Shown: one piece after another, positions 44,919 through 56,849 of the stretch | How positions within the stretch are numbered: the stretch's first letter is position 1 | How the letters are laid out: each line of letters starts with the position of its first letter | DNA from: Orobanche coerulescens | Lineage: Eukaryota; Streptophyta; Magnoliopsida; Lamiales; Orobanchaceae | Direction of reading: 5' to 3' | Assembly: GCA_033398695.1 (NCBI GenBank) | Contig: CM065803.1 | Span: forward strand, 102,970,001 to 103,034,000 | DNA: 64,000 nt | Notes under the pieces: model-generated | Told to the model about the DNA's origin: nothing | Databases searched by the model: none | The model's input: only the letters and a program-made list of their open reading frames with translations | Position numbers and translations under genes: made by a program

Positions 44919-45709
44919 CAATGTTCTAAAAGGCGCTAGGCGGTAGGCGGGCGGACGGGGACCTTCTAGCGCCTAGGCCTTGGAGGCGGCGCCTAGGCGG
45001 CTAGGCGGGTTTTTTTATGTATTTTATATTTTATTTATTTTTATATATGCATACAAAATGCATTATAATATTCTTTTCAACAATAGTCTTGAAAAAAAAA
45101 ACATTCCAATAGTCTTGAAAAAAAAACATTCAAAAAGCAAAAGTCACAAACTAAAGTCAAAATTCCATGTCTTCCTCATCTCCATATCCTTCCTCCAATA
45201 TAGGTTCTCCATCTGCAGCGGCTTTTTTTTTTAAAAAAAAAAGCGAAGGTGAGTGGAAGAACACGACAGAAAGATGGAGGAACCGTCGGAACTCGAAGAT
45301 GATGAAAGCAGTAGGAATGGAAAAGCTGGACTAGAAGAAGGTGAGTGCCGATTATTTGGTGCGCGGGCGAGATGGAGAATTAGATGATAGTCTCGCGTGA
45401 AGGTGAAAAGGAAGAAACGAATGGACCGGGAGATACAGGAGAAGGAAAACAGTACTTAGGGTTTGAGGGTCCAGCGAAGGAAAACACGTTTTTGGACAAA
45501 ACGTTAAAAAATAAAATAGAAAAGGAAAAAAAATCTGGACAGATGGGGTAGTCGCCTAGGACCCGCCTAACCCGCCTAGCCCGCCTAGTACCCGCCTAGC
45601 CCGCCTAAGACCCGCCTAGCCGCCTGGCAGAACCGATTAGGGGGTAGTCGGGGCGGAGGGCCACCTTCTAGCGCCTAGGCGGCCGCCTAGGCCGATTTTT
45701 AGAACACTG
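44919..45709. mobile_element. Non-autonomous hAT-type element, 791 bp, 8-bp TSD
   Basis: Left end CAATGTTCTAAAAGGCGCTA. Right end read inward CAGTGTTCTAAAAATCGG. The flanks CTATAATA (44911-44918) and CTATAATA (45710-45717) match at 8/8. The target lies exactly within the 5' target duplication of the LINE, so it inserted after the LINE. GC-rich terminal parts carry repeated CCCGCCTAG words (45555-45615). No transposase. Confidence 0.93.
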
Positions 45710-45939
45710 CTATAATAAGTATTATAGTTAATTTTGAACTTTTAATATTATTAAATTTGACAGAGGTTTGGGGTAAAATCGTCTTTTCATGTGCACACCA
45801 CGACGACAAAACACCATCATCCTTTATATTATAGACTAGAGATAGCCCGTACCATAATGGGCCGGTGGTGCCTGGCGGTGCCTTAAATTTTAAAAAAATG
45901 GAGAATAAAAAACTACCGGCACCGGAGGTCTACTGGAGA

Positions 45940-46679
45940 CATAGTAGTCAATAGCGATTAGCGGCGCGTAGCGGTCACGTGCCCGTTTAGCTATATAGCG
46001 ATAGCGGTACAATAGCGGCCGCTAAGTTCAAATATAGCGACAAGTTTGTAAAAAAATGATATATATATATATATATAACAAGTAAGACAATAATTAAATT
46101 CATTAAAGTGAAAACTGAAAACAAAGTTTAGGTAATTAATCGTCATCAAAGATGAAACGTCAAATGAAAATCGATTACTAGAATAAAAAACATTAAGAGC
46201 AAACACAGTCTAGTTCAAATGTTCAATTAAATTTAATCATCTAAAATATTGATGCCAAAGTCATCATCATCGGAATCAGAGAAAGAAAGAAGAAATAAAA
46301 GAAAAGAAATAAAAGAAAGCTGGGCCTGGGCTTTATTATAATTAGAATGAAAAAGAAAGAAAACAAACGGGAGTTGGAGGGTTAAGTAGTTGTAGGGCTG
46401 GGCTTTATTATTTAAAAAAAGAAGAAATAAAAGAAAAAAAACAAACGGGGGAGTCGTCGGGGAAGGTAACACGAAGCTGGGCCTGGGCCCTCTATTATTT
46501 AAAAAAAAAAACATTTAGCGGCCGCTAAGGCAGCCATCGCTAAGCTGCGTTAGCGATAATAGCGGCGGTTCGCGGCCGCGAAGTATAAACCCCTAGCGAA
46601 AAGCGATCGGTAGCGATAGGCGGCCGCTTCGCGTCGCTAACCGCTATAGCGGCCGTCGCGGCCGCTATTGACCACTATG
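45940..46679. mobile_element. Non-autonomous hAT-type element, 740 bp, perfect 8-bp TSD
   Basis: Left end CATAGTAGTCAATAGCGATT. Right end read inward CATAGTGGTCAATAGCGGCC. The flanks ACTGGAGA (45932-45939) and ACTGGAGA (46680-46687). Both ends are rich in AGCGGCCGC words; the middle is AT-rich with a short TA tract. The Phe-rich open frame at 46233-46514 (minus) is low-complexity and not a gene. Confidence 0.95.
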
Positions 46680-46887
46680 ACTGGAGAACAGTTAGGCAAT
46701 CGGCCGAAAAAAAATGTACGGCCGACGACACGCCAAAGAACATGCGGCAGAAAAAAAAACTGGTCGACTGCCGGAGCTACCTCTAATGTAATTTAATTTT
46801 CTATAGACTAGAGATAACAGGTGTCATAATGCACCGTGGCGATGCCATAATTGAATTAAAATTATTAAAAAATTGTGGCACCGGAGT

Positions 46888-47822
46888 TAGACCTGCTCAC
46901 GGGCCTAAGCCCGCCGGTTCACGGTTCACAGGATTCACTATAATCGGCCCTTGAAGAAGGGAGGCGATTCCGGGCCGACCTCTAAAACCGGCGGTTCCGG
47001 TCTAGACCACCAGTTTTCCGTAATTCACATTTTGTAATTTTTTTTGCTTGTTTCATTGAAAAAATACTAAATAAAAATTATTAAAGCATAAATTAAAATA
47101 AACATACAAACAAGTGAAAAGCTAATTTTTTGAAACAAGTACTACAAAGTAACAAACATTACAATATTAAAATTCAACTACTTGAAACTTGAAATAAATA
47201 CTACAAATACAAACAAGTAGAGATAACAATAAGATTCATAACTTCACGACCACATTCACATTGCATCTTCAAACTTCGAGTTTCGGTTGGATGATTATTT
47301 TGAATTTGACGAACAAGGGCGCCATAACCGCCACCGCGCGTCCACTTAAAAGCCGAGTTGCAATAATTAAAAAAAAAAATCTTCATTGAATAAATAAATT
47401 AGATAAATTTTCATTAATATTGATGAAATTACAACATTTGAAATGAACCTTACACCTTCAAATAAAACAATGAAGATTTTCTTTAAAAATTACAAGTAAC
47501 ATGACAATACTAAACTAAATAATTAATCGATACATTTGACCCGCCCTCCACGTCAGCAATCCGGCTCAAATTTAATCGTAATCTTCGATTTTTCAACGTC
47601 TATTTTACATAATATATGTGATATTTTATTTAATGGAACCGGCAGTGAACCAGCGATCAACCGGTGGTTCCGGTTCACAGCTGAGACGAACCGTGACTGG
47701 CCCTTGGTGAGATGGTTCCGGGTCGGGTTTTGAACCGTTGACCGGCAGTCTGGTTAAAACCCGTTGATCGGCGGGCCGGTTCCGGTTCGGTCCCGCCGGG
47801 CCGTCCAGTTTGGGCAGATCTA
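46888..47822. mobile_element. Non-autonomous hAT-type element, 935 bp, 8-bp TSD
   Basis: Left end TAGACCTGCTCACGGGCC. Right end read inward TAGATCTGCCCAAACTGG. The flanks ACCGGAGT (46880-46887) and ACCGGAGG (47823-47830) match at 7/8. The subterminal parts carry CCGGTTCACGGTT and GGTTCCGGTTC words, common in plant hAT MITEs. No transposase. Confidence 0.88.
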
Positions 47823-47960
47823 ACCGGAGGTCTACCGTCATCTTCCGGCGACCCGTTGAAAACCATCCCGATAGGCGGTCGCCGACCCATCGAAGAACAG
47901 TCCGGCAGCAAATTATACTGGATCCATAGAGTTGGTCGGATGTTATTCCATCTTTTCTCG

Positions 47961-48184
47961 TCTTCTGTGCAAAGTACTCTTATTTTTTTGAAAGAATTAC
48001 TTATTTAAATGGTAATTAATATTTTGAAAAATAAAAAACACAAAAGCAAATAATACAATTGGTTTAGAATTTGGTAGAAAATGCAATTGAATTTACATCA
48101 TCACCGTCTGCACTTTAATCCCAACTATGTTGGGACTTCGGGTCTGTAGCATGAAGATTACCAATTAATGGAATGCAATTGAAT

Positions 48185-48224
<40 letters not shown>

Positions 48225-48246
48225 TTATATTTATATATACTTACAC
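47961..48246. other. Gene-to-repeat boundary, probable 3' end of the dehydrogenase transcript
   Basis: AT-rich. A TA tract of about 32 bp (48190-48221) lies 25 bp past the stop codon. CCCAACTATGTTGGGACTTC (48120-48139) resembles a decayed LINE-tail phrase. On the minus strand, several AATAAA-like words could serve as polyadenylation signals, but none can be singled out. Confidence 0.4.
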
Positions 48247-51200
48247 TCAGGAGGAAAGTCTAGCTTTGAGGTCATCAGCAACTGCATCGATAAACTCTTC
48301 AGTATTCAGATAATGGTCTCTGGTTAACCTACACCATTAAAGAAAGTATGCAATATGATTAAATTAGAGTAACATACTATTTTTATTATTAAAACAGATG
48401 GCAGCAAAACATTATTTGTTTGGAACTCTCAGAAGATTACTTGGATCCATGGATGATGAGGGCAAGATCCTTAGTCATCTTTCCAGATTCCACAACACCA
48501 ATAGAAGCTGCTTCTAGTTTCGCTGTAAACTCCAACAATTTTGCATTGTCGTCCAACTTGGCCCTTAAATTTACAAAAAAAAAAAGGTTCTAACTCGTCA
48601 CTTGTAGTAACTTTCAAATTCCATATTTATCAGAAAATGTACAAGTTGAGCACGCAAAAAATATAGCGACTTAATGCAGAAAATTGAAGAGGGAAAAGCC
48701 CCATTACCTGTGTGCAAGCCCACGAGTCCAAGCAAAGATTGAGGCGATGCTATTTGTACTGGTTTCACCTCCTTTTTGGTGAACTCTGTAGTGGCGCGTA
48801 ACAGTTCCATGGGCTGCTTCAGCTTCAATTGTCTTCCCATCAGGACATACCTGAAATCAACACAACTCAATATCCTTTCACAATCTATGTTGACAATGTA
48901 TATAGAGGCAGACCATTGTGTGATTCATGAAGATATATATTATTAGGAAATGAGGAAATAAACCAGGAAGATCTAAAAATAGAAGAGATTTAACATACCA
49001 AGACCGAGGTCATCAGCCCAAGAGATCCAAACCCTGTCACATGTTATTAAATTGAAGTGTATATTAACTATAAAGTGAAAGAAAGCGAAAAAAAAGTAGA
49101 AGAACTGCACACAATAGCTACTTTAATTCTGATTATATTGGTATTGGAAGTCACGATTTCGAAATTGATGCAGCTTAAAGATTTTGGAGGTTTGTTTTCT
49201 ACACCTTGTGCTAAGAAATCACTCTGCACATCTCCATCATAATTCTTGCAAGCCCATACGTAACCTCCTTCGCTCTTCAGAGCATATGCAACCATATCAT
49301 CAATGAGACGATGCTCATACCTAGAATATTTGTAATATACAATTGCAACAACAAGTGGCATATAAGAAAGTTATCGACAAAAACATTGGAAGCAGAAGTT
49401 AAGTAGAGAAACTCACCATATTCCTGCTTCCTCATACTTAGATTTCCAATTTGATTCATAAACTTCTTGGAATATGTCTTTGAATCTTCATTTAAGATAA
49501 AGACTAATGAATTAAAGATATCAAATCATAAGATGATGGAATAAGTACATCAATAGATTCGAATTTGGAACAAACTGTACTTCAACCATAGGAAAGTAGC
49601 TTCTTACCTGCCATCATACCTCTTGAGAATTGTATTCTTTGTGCTAAGATATAATGGCCACTTTTTCTGGTATGCGGTGTTCATTGAAGCCTCAGCAAAA
49701 GCACGAATGGACTGTCCCAATTTTGCATACAAAACATACGCCAATCACCAACAAAAACAAGAATAATCTTTAGTACTGCAAAAACTCTACATGAATTGGC
49801 GAAGCAAACCTCATCGGTGTTGTACATTGACAAAGCAACCCCACCAGCACCAGTGAAATTGAAGACCTCAAATTCGGTATTTTCATCCGTCCCTTCTGGC
49901 ACTGTACACAAGCCAAGCATCATTCAGTTAACAAACAAAAAGACAGGCAGAGATGGACATTGCTTGTTTGAGTCAAAGACAAATAAATGCATAAAATGGA
50001 TAACAGAAGGTCGCACCAAATACCAATTTGAGCTTTCCAGCTCCTTTGATAACTGTATCAGTTGCTCGGTATTGATCTCCAAAAGCATGTCTTCCAATGC
50101 AAATCGGTTTTGTCCATCCTGGAGGAATTCACAAATAAATTAGCATGAACAAATTATATAAATAATGGTTAAAGATGAACTAAAAAACATAAAGTAGTAC
50201 CTGGGACAAGACGAGGAACATTTTTGCAGAGAATTGGTTCTCTGAAAACCGTGCCTGCAAGAAAAGAAAATTATAATTATAATGGCATCAAACTTACTAA
50301 ACAGTCATATTGTATACAAGCATTGACATTGTACACCAATATACAAATAGAAGGGCTATATTCACTTACCATTCAAAATATTCCTAATTGTACCGTTCGG
50401 ACTCCTCCACATGCTCTTCAGGTTGAATTCTGTCATACGAGCTTCATCTGCAAATATTGAACTCATAGCATGATAAAATAATCCATCTTTTCATGATTAA
50501 AAAAATATAATATACAGAACAAAGGGACTGAAGAATCCTTAAGCCTGCCTACCTGGAGTTATTGTTGCACACTTAATCGCCACATTATACCTGCAAATAT
50601 AAAGACAGTGTCAGTAGTAAGAAAGTACAAAATGTCATCCAATTTGGAAGCAAGACAATACACCACCTTTATTAAAATAAAACTAAACCAGAGAAATCAC
50701 ATACCTGAGAGTAGCTTCAGCACTCTCAACAGTAACTTTATCATCTGTGGCATCACGATGAGGAAGGCCGAGGTCAAAGTACTTTATATCCAACTCCAAA
50801 AAAGGGAAAATCAACTGCAATCATTATACAAATGTCCATAATTAAGAAAACTAAAAGAAGTGGATTAACAAATATAGTAGATGTAGATCAAGCTCATAAG
50901 CTACTATAATACCTTGTCTTTGATAAATTTCCAGATGACCCTTGTCATCTCATCTCCTGAAAAGACGCGGAGATTTCAAGAAAATAAAAAATAGTATAAT
51001 ATAAGATAAAAGCATTAACCAAAAAATGTAAAATGCTTTTCAGATCAGACATTTCAGGATTACGCCAAACACACGGTTAACCAACAAAAAAAGCTTGCGA
51101 AGAATAAATCAATTACTGAGAATCAAATATCTATTAGTAAGAACCAGAGATACTCATAGCAGAGACAAAAAGGTTGGAATCTTCATCAATTCCACTTTCC

Positions 51201-51464
51201 TCCTCATATCAAATATCAAATTAAAATAAATTAGAAGCTGGTGTTGCACAGGAGTCTGATCTCTATTCCACTCGGTCACACACACACACAAAAAAAAAAA
51301 AACAGCAAACAAGTAAAGAATAAGAGAAACACATATTCACGAAAGCCAAAAATTCAACGCAAATCATATTAAATTAATCAGATCAATAAAAGAGAAGGGG
51401 TGATCTGAATCTAACCATCCATCTCCACGATGGGGTTGGCCACCTTGATCTTTTCGATTGCCAT
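48247..51464 (-). CDS. cICDH: Cytosolic NADP-dependent isocitrate dehydrogenase, 15 exons
   Basis: Converts isocitrate plus NADP+ to 2-oxoglutarate, CO2 and NADPH in the cytosol, supplying carbon for ammonia assimilation and reducing power. Exons (minus): 51464-51416, 50956-50913, 50814-50705, 50590-50553, 50447-50370, 50254-50201, 50118-50017, 49901-49810, 49711-49608, 49485-49417, 49320-49205, 49033-48999, 48850-48708, 48563-48441, 48328-48247. They sum to 1239 nt, or 412 residues, the usual length. All introns are GT..AG and the frame holds throughout. By comparison with human IDH1 (offset +2), the substrate residues Thr79, Ser96, Asn98, Arg102, Arg111, Arg134 and Tyr141 are present, as are Lys214 and the metal-binding Asp254, Asp277 and Asp281 in [20 protein letters not shown]. 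It starts [17 protein letters not shown] with no transit peptide and ends LKARLSS with no peroxisomal SKL/SRL signal, hence cytosolic. Nothing suggests a pseudogene. Confidence 0.97.
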
Positions 51465-51569
51465 GACTTTGTATTACACGTTCTTCTTCGTTTTGCCTTG
51501 TCTCCTAGAGCAGAAGAGATTCTTGATTCGGTTCTGATGAGACTAAAAAAATTGGGTGCGATGCACAAA
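51465..51569 (-). promoter_or_regulatory. 5' leader of the isocitrate dehydrogenase gene
   Basis: On the minus strand, about 105 bp between a hAT-type element and the ATG, with the start context AAAGTCATGGC. It contains CT-rich leader-like sequence (TCTCTTCTGCTCTAGG) and no clear TATA box, so the promoter proper may lie beyond the inserted element (upstream of 52272) or be supplied in part by it. Confidence 0.5.
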
Positions 51570-52262
51570 TAGGGTGTACAAACCAGTTTTTTTCCCAAAC
51601 CGGTTCGGGTTTGAAAACCAAACTGGTTTTTGGTGAAAGTTTGAAAACTGATTTTTTGACCAAATCGGTTTGGTTCGGTTCCGGTTTGGGTCGGGTTGAG
51701 ACCGGTTCGGTTATGAAAAACCGGTTATAACCGGTTTTTCAAAAAAAAAAAAATTAAGAAAGTGATATCTTCTTATTAAATAAACACATTATACATTAAA
51801 TATAAATTTTTATTAAATAAACGCATTACAACATCAACTTTTATTCAAATATTTAGAATTTAAAACATAAACTTTTATTAAATAAACTCATTACAACATC
51901 AACTTTTATTCAAACATTTAGAATTTAAAACATAAACTTTTATTAAATAAACTCATTACAACATCAACTTTTATTCAAACATTTAGAATTGAAAACATAA
52001 ACTTTTATTTATCGAGAGTGATATCTTCTTCGAAACTAGTTAACGGTCACAAGGAAAAAACGGGTTTCTAACTGGTTTTCCAAACCGGTTCCCAAAAAAC
52101 CCGACCCAGACCGATTTTCAACGGTACACTCGGCAACCGGTTACAAACCGGCGGTTTGTATCAAAATCGAACCGGTTTTTGTCAAAAACTGGTTTTGACC
52201 GGTTTCGGTTTCGGTTTTTTTCCCGGTTTCAGTTTCGATTTCGGTTTTTTTGCCCACCTCTA
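51570..52262. mobile_element. Non-autonomous hAT-type element, about 693 bp, just upstream of the dehydrogenase
   Basis: Left end TAGGGTGTACAAACC. Right end read inward TAGAGGTGGGCAAAAAAACC. The flanks TGCACAAA (51562-51569) and TACACAAA (52263-52270) match at 7/8. With a shift of two bases the duplication CACAAATA is exact but the ends then lack TA, so the border is uncertain by 2 bp. Both ends are full of AACCGGTTT words. Inside is a tandem repeat of about 65 bp (AAACATAAACTTTTATTAAA; 51860-52010). No transposase. Confidence 0.85.
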
Positions 52263-52272
52263 TACACAAATA

Positions 52273-53515
52273 AGAAAGAGGGCATGGGTGGGTGAAGTTA
52301 CGCTCGAGGGTCCAAAGTCAAACCAAACGAATAGATCGAATCGATCCGGATCAAATCTCGAAAAATACAATTGAAATCTGAAATAAGAAATTCGAAATTG
52401 AAATCAAAGAGTTTGGTTATGAGACGGCTAGTAAAAGATAAAGTAAATTGAATTGAATTGAATTGAATTATGAGCATAGAAATAAAAATTATTAATATAT
52501 ATAAATATATTAAGGGCACAAGTTAAGTATAGTATAATTCTTATTATTTGCATATTTTGATAATTTTTAGAAACATGATTAATGCGTGTCAATAGTAGTG
52601 AATAAACTAAAAATGCTAGTACTATTTTATAATACACAATGAAAGTTAATTGATCATTTTACTTGATATGATTTACTCTTGTAAATATAGTAACTAAATG
52701 AAAAACATAATGTCTATATATTTTCTCCTTATCTATGAAAAATCATGGCTTTAATATGAAAGATAAATCATTCTTACATTACTATTACATTATTATGTTA
52801 ATTAGAAAAACATGTTAAAAATTGAATAAAAGTGAATTGAAGAAGTTTGGTTTAAATTTGGGTTTCACATATCTATAAACCAAAATCGAATCGAATTGAA
52901 ACGGAATTTACATTTAGTTTAAGTTTGAGGTTCAAATATTTTACCTCGATCAAAACCATAAACACCTTTAGAGGCAACAAGTCAAAATGAACATATTACA
53001 TTTTTTTGATACCGAGGTTCCAAGCTTACACCTGACTAGTACTCGGAACAACAATCCCTACCAGTTAAATCGCGATATATGTATCCGGCTCTCACGTTCT
53101 TAGATATCCTCAACTACCGCACACAAGGAGTCGTCCCCTAAGTGATTGCTCCATGTTGGAACCCCTCAAATCCAACTGCAGTGCCCCACCGTGATCAGGC
53201 CTCCCACACTGTCGCTTGAAGCCTCAATATTTAGTTGTTCCACCAGCGTACCCCGGTGGTCTAGGATCTCTTCTTCAGCTATAGACTAAAAAGTTATAAA
53301 CTCTTGAAAATTCTTGTCCATAGAAGAACTCGAACCTGGGTCACCCATTGAACTGGAGCACCCGTGGCCAGTGGACCAAGGCCACTGGTTATGAACACAT
53401 CATATTTGAGCGGTTGGGATGTGGGTTTATTTTATGGCGAAGATGGTCGTACTTGTTATTGGGTAGATCTTGACCTGATTTTAATTTTTGATTTGCGATT
53501 GGGTTTTATGGCGAC
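52273..53515. other. Non-coding stretch between dehydrogenase and hAT remnant
   Basis: AT-rich to 52970 with nothing recognisable except (GAATT)n near 52447-52470. From 52980 to 53400 there is a moderately GC-rich block ending GAACTCGAACCTGGGTCACC and GGCCAGTGGACCAAGGCCAC, which looks like repeat-derived sequence whose family I cannot name. Confidence 0.4.
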
Positions 53516-54383
53516 TAGGACTGTTACCGGGTGGATATATCCGAGATCCGGACCGAGACCCGGTCCGAAAAACCCGAACCGATCCGGACCAATAAGCTTA
53601 TCGGTCCGGAAATGGATACCATACCGAGATTCGATATCCGATAAGAAAAGCACTATAAAAACAAAAAATAAGGTTTCTCCTTATTTCTCCTCTGTCCTTT
53701 GAGAAATCCGCCTCCCTCTCTCTCTCATCTTTCACTCTCTTTGACTTTTCACATTTTCTCTTTGATTTTATGCAAAAATAAGGGTTTTAATCCTTGAATT
53801 GATAAACAAGAAGGTTGTTTCAGTGGTTTTTCATCTCGATTTTCAACAGATTCATCCACCGCTTTCCCTCTATATGATTTCACTCTCAAGCATCCCATTT
53901 TTATCATGCATGTTTAAAATTTTGTGAGTATGTAATATATGTGAATGGTGTTGCATATTTTGTGAAATTTATTGTGTGTTAATTGTGTTTTGTGAAATTT
54001 ATTCTGACTTCATTATGTTTTCGTTAATTGTTTTGAGATAGCCCTCTGTTTGGGGCTTGATTTATGTTTCCAAATTGGGGATTTCGAATTAGAATTTCCA
54101 ATTTTGAGGTTTTTAATAATGGTTTCGATTTGGGTTTTCAAATTAGGGGTTTTGCAGTTAGGGTTTCGATTTGAGTTTTCAAAATATAGTTTCAAAATAG
54201 GGTTTCAATTAGTGGTATGGGGGTTAATTTTGGAGGTTTTCAAGCTTATGTGTAATCTGTAAATCGGTGGCTTTATTCGTAATTAGTTGTTGAGTTGTTG
54301 TTTAATAATAGATTCATTAGTAATTAATAAGAAATTGTGTTTACAATTTATTAAGTTGTAATTGATTTTAACTTGTATATGAG

Positions 54384-55870
54384 ATGTCTTATCAAGATTC
54401 TTGTTGTAGTCCAGTGATGAATGAAGATTTCGATATTGATATGGATGATGATGAGGTCAGAGGAAGGATTGAGGTTGGAGAAAACCGTTGGACATCAATG
54501 ATAATAGCCAAACAGATGGGTCAATCGCTGATGGTCAAGCCTCAGCTTTGGATGACTCTGTCAAGAATGCTAAAACAAGAGCAAAGAAATCTATTGTCCA
54601 TGATGAGATGGAAGTAATTACTCTTCCAGATAGAAAAAAGAAATGGAAGTGCAAATGGTGTGGTGCTTTTTATAGTTTTGATGGGGAGCACGTCAGTACA
54701 TCAAATGGTAAGAAACACTTAAAATCTTCTGTTCAAAGAAAACTGAACCTAGATCCATCTGAAAAACCTGGCTCTCAATCAAGGTTAACTACTGATATGT
54801 TCTCTGATGGTGATAATCTTTCTTTTAGTGCTTGGAAGTATGATCATGCTAAGGTTAGGGTCCTTGCTGGCCACATGGTATTAGGAAATGAATTTTCTTT
54901 TCTGATTATGGAGGGTGTTATCTTCAATAGATTTTATAGGGAAATTAATCCTCTATATAAAAGGATTACTAGGCATGTAGTGAAAACAGAGTGTAAAAAA
55001 TATTACATTGATGAGAAGATTAAGATGAAAACTGTAATGTCTAACATTAATAGAATAGAGTTAATCACTGACTTATCGTGGTCAAATGATCAGAGAATTG
55101 GCAACATGACTGTAACAAGCCATTTCATTGATTCTAAATGGCAACTGCATAAAAGAGTTTTGTCTTTTTGTAATGTCCCACCATCTCATACTGGTGAGGT
55201 TCTTGCTATGGAGTTGTTGAGGGTTATGGATGACTGAAAAATTAGAGATAAGGTTATATCAATATCAGTCGACAATGCATCAGCAAATGATGCTTGCATA
55301 AGTAGATTGAAGCATGATTTTAGACATAGAGTTAGTTGCCTCTAGATGGCCAAATATTTCATATTAGATGTTGTGCATATATCTTGAATTTGTTGGTTCA
55401 AGATGGACTTGATATTGTGAGGCCAATAGTTGATAATATTACGGTAGGGGTGAAATATATCCCCAGTTCTAAAGCTAGATGCAAAGATTTTGTTAAAATT
55501 GTGAAGGAGTTGGGAATGACTAGTAAAGTGCAAGTGTTGAATATAAAAAAAGGTGGAACTCAACACACAAAATGTTGAGTACTGCCTATTTCTATAAAGA
55601 TGTGTGGCCCAGATATGCTGAAGAAAATGGGGCATATAAACTATTTGCCTCATGAGTTAGACTGAGAGATGATTTCTGATATTTGCACCTTCTTGGAAGT
55701 TTTTGTTGATGTTACAAATATAATAAGTGGCATTTCTTATCCAACATGCAATCTGTTTTTGGCTGAGCTATTTAGAGTTAAAGTTCTGTTGGACAAACAT
55801 TCTGAGGCTTCAGAAAAGCCACACCTTCAGATTTTGGCTGCTCAAATGAAGGCCAAATATGACAAGTAAT
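54384..55870 (+). pseudogene. BED-finger hAT transposase, truncated
   Basis: The main open part is 54488-55237: KWKCKWCGAFYSFDGEHVSTSNGKKHLKS (BED finger, Cys-Cys..His), VLAGHMVLGNEFSFLIMEG, FNRFYREINPLYKRITRHVV, ITDLSWSNDQRIGNMTVTSHFIDSKWQLHKRVLSFCNVPPSHTGEVL. The last is the first catalytic region of Ac/RICESLEEPER-type transposases. After a stop at 55237 it goes on in frame with VISISVDNASANDACI, then, after shifts, ILNLLVQDGLDIVRPIV (about 55385-55435) and FLAELFRVKVLLDKHS (55760-55810), ending before the dimerisation domain. Unlike the element at 17836, it has a BED rather than a TTF finger. It cannot give a full transposase. Confidence 0.88.
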
Positions 55871-55949
55871 GGAGGCAAAGCAATTTATTAATTTAAATTG
55901 GTGCAGTTCTTGATCATAGGTAACTGATACAGAAGTGATACTACACTTT

Positions 55950-56150
55950 GATCTTTTATTTGCCTATGTTATTGTCTATGTTGTTGCATATCTTTTTGCC
56001 TATGTTGTTGCCTATTTTTTTTTGTCTATGTTGTTGCCCATCTTGTTGCCTACTTGCCGGTGATGAAATTGTTCTGAGGCAGTTCTTAATCATATCTTGT
56101 TGGTTGTTGCCTATCATGATGCCTTATTGCCTATCTTGGTGCCTTTAGGT
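55950..56150 (+). repeat. Degenerate TTGTTGCCTAT repeats
   Basis: Around a dozen words like CTATGTTGTTGCCTAT and TTGCCTATCTTG in 200 bp. They lie behind the truncated transposase and probably originate from the hAT 3' region. Confidence 0.7.
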
Positions 56151-56160
56151 ACAAAATGTT

Positions 56161-56849
56161 TTTCATTACTTGGCTGTTTGGTTTCTTGTATCCAACAAGT
56201 AATAATGTTTTTACAAGAAATAGAAGTTGACTGACAACTTAAATGAATTATCTCATCGTTCTATTCATATTTTTATCAAGGGAAAGAAACAAGTCTGTAA
56301 ATACCTAGTAGTTATAAGCAAGTGAAGCCAAAACGAAAATCTAGCAGAGATAAAAAATATCATGGCATCACAACCATTTCCTCAATTCCAGAAATACAAA
56401 GCCAAAGGTACATTGAATACATAATTAGGAATAGTTAATGTTTCAAGCATCACATGAATTGCATTTTGATTGTTTTTAGTGATCAACTCATTCTGGAAGA
56501 AAGAGAATAAAAGCTCATGTGGAATAGGGCTGAAGTATTGACATGAAACAATAGTCACAACCTATATAGTGTACAATATTAAATTAAATGAGGTGATTTA
56601 TTGGCCAAAGGACTAGCATGCCCTTTAGTTGAATGAAGAAGCAAATCCAATCAAGTCAAAAAAAAAAAATCCAGATTTCAATATAATTCTCACTAGTAAC
56701 AAATAATATGACCATCCAAAGCCAACACTCATAGAGTTCGCTAGTAAGTTTCCAGTTCTTTTGGGCTAATAAAGTTTAATTTAATTTAAGTACTAGTAAT
56801 TGTAATTTGATACTGAAGAAAAGTAAGTGAAGTAGCAAAGAAGGCAGTA
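56161..56849. other. AT-rich stretch without a gene
   Basis: No convincing open frame or element end. The copia LTR of the next entry may reach into its right part. Confidence 0.4.

Larger units (their letters stand above)
45834..47960. repeat. Two further copies of the ACCCGTGTCATAATGGC repeat family
   Basis: Copy heads at 45834 (ACTAGAGATAGCCCGTACCA) and 46806 (ACTAGAGATAACAGGTGTCA). Each contains a hAT-type element (45940-46679 and 46888-47822) inserted at or near its GCACCGGAGGTCTACTGG segment. The sequence resumes after each insertion (46680-46790 and 47823-47900). Confidence 0.55.
53516..56160 (+). mobile_element. Decayed hAT element with BED-finger transposase
   Basis: A hAT-like end TAGGACTGTTACCGGGTGG (53516) is followed by CCGGACCGAGACCCGGTCCG-like subterminal sequence (53540-53570), a leader with many TTAGGGTTT-like words (54050-54230), and a transposase reading frame. 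No matching right end was found before 56160, so the 3' part seems lost. Confidence 0.6.

Noticed and set aside
49796..50143. Plus-strand open frames across the dehydrogenase region (also 49057-49242 and 50224-50460)
   Set aside because: They cross exon and intron borders of the well-supported minus-strand gene and have no domain.
51383..51598. 71-codon minus-strand open frame at the dehydrogenase 5' end
   Set aside because: It is an alternative frame over exon 1 and the leader; the frame that gives [17 protein letters not shown] is the real one.
54050..54230. TTAGGGTTT-like words as a telomere remnant
   Set aside because: The words are irregular and interleaved with other AT-rich text; they fit a leader of the hAT transposase better than an interstitial telomere array.
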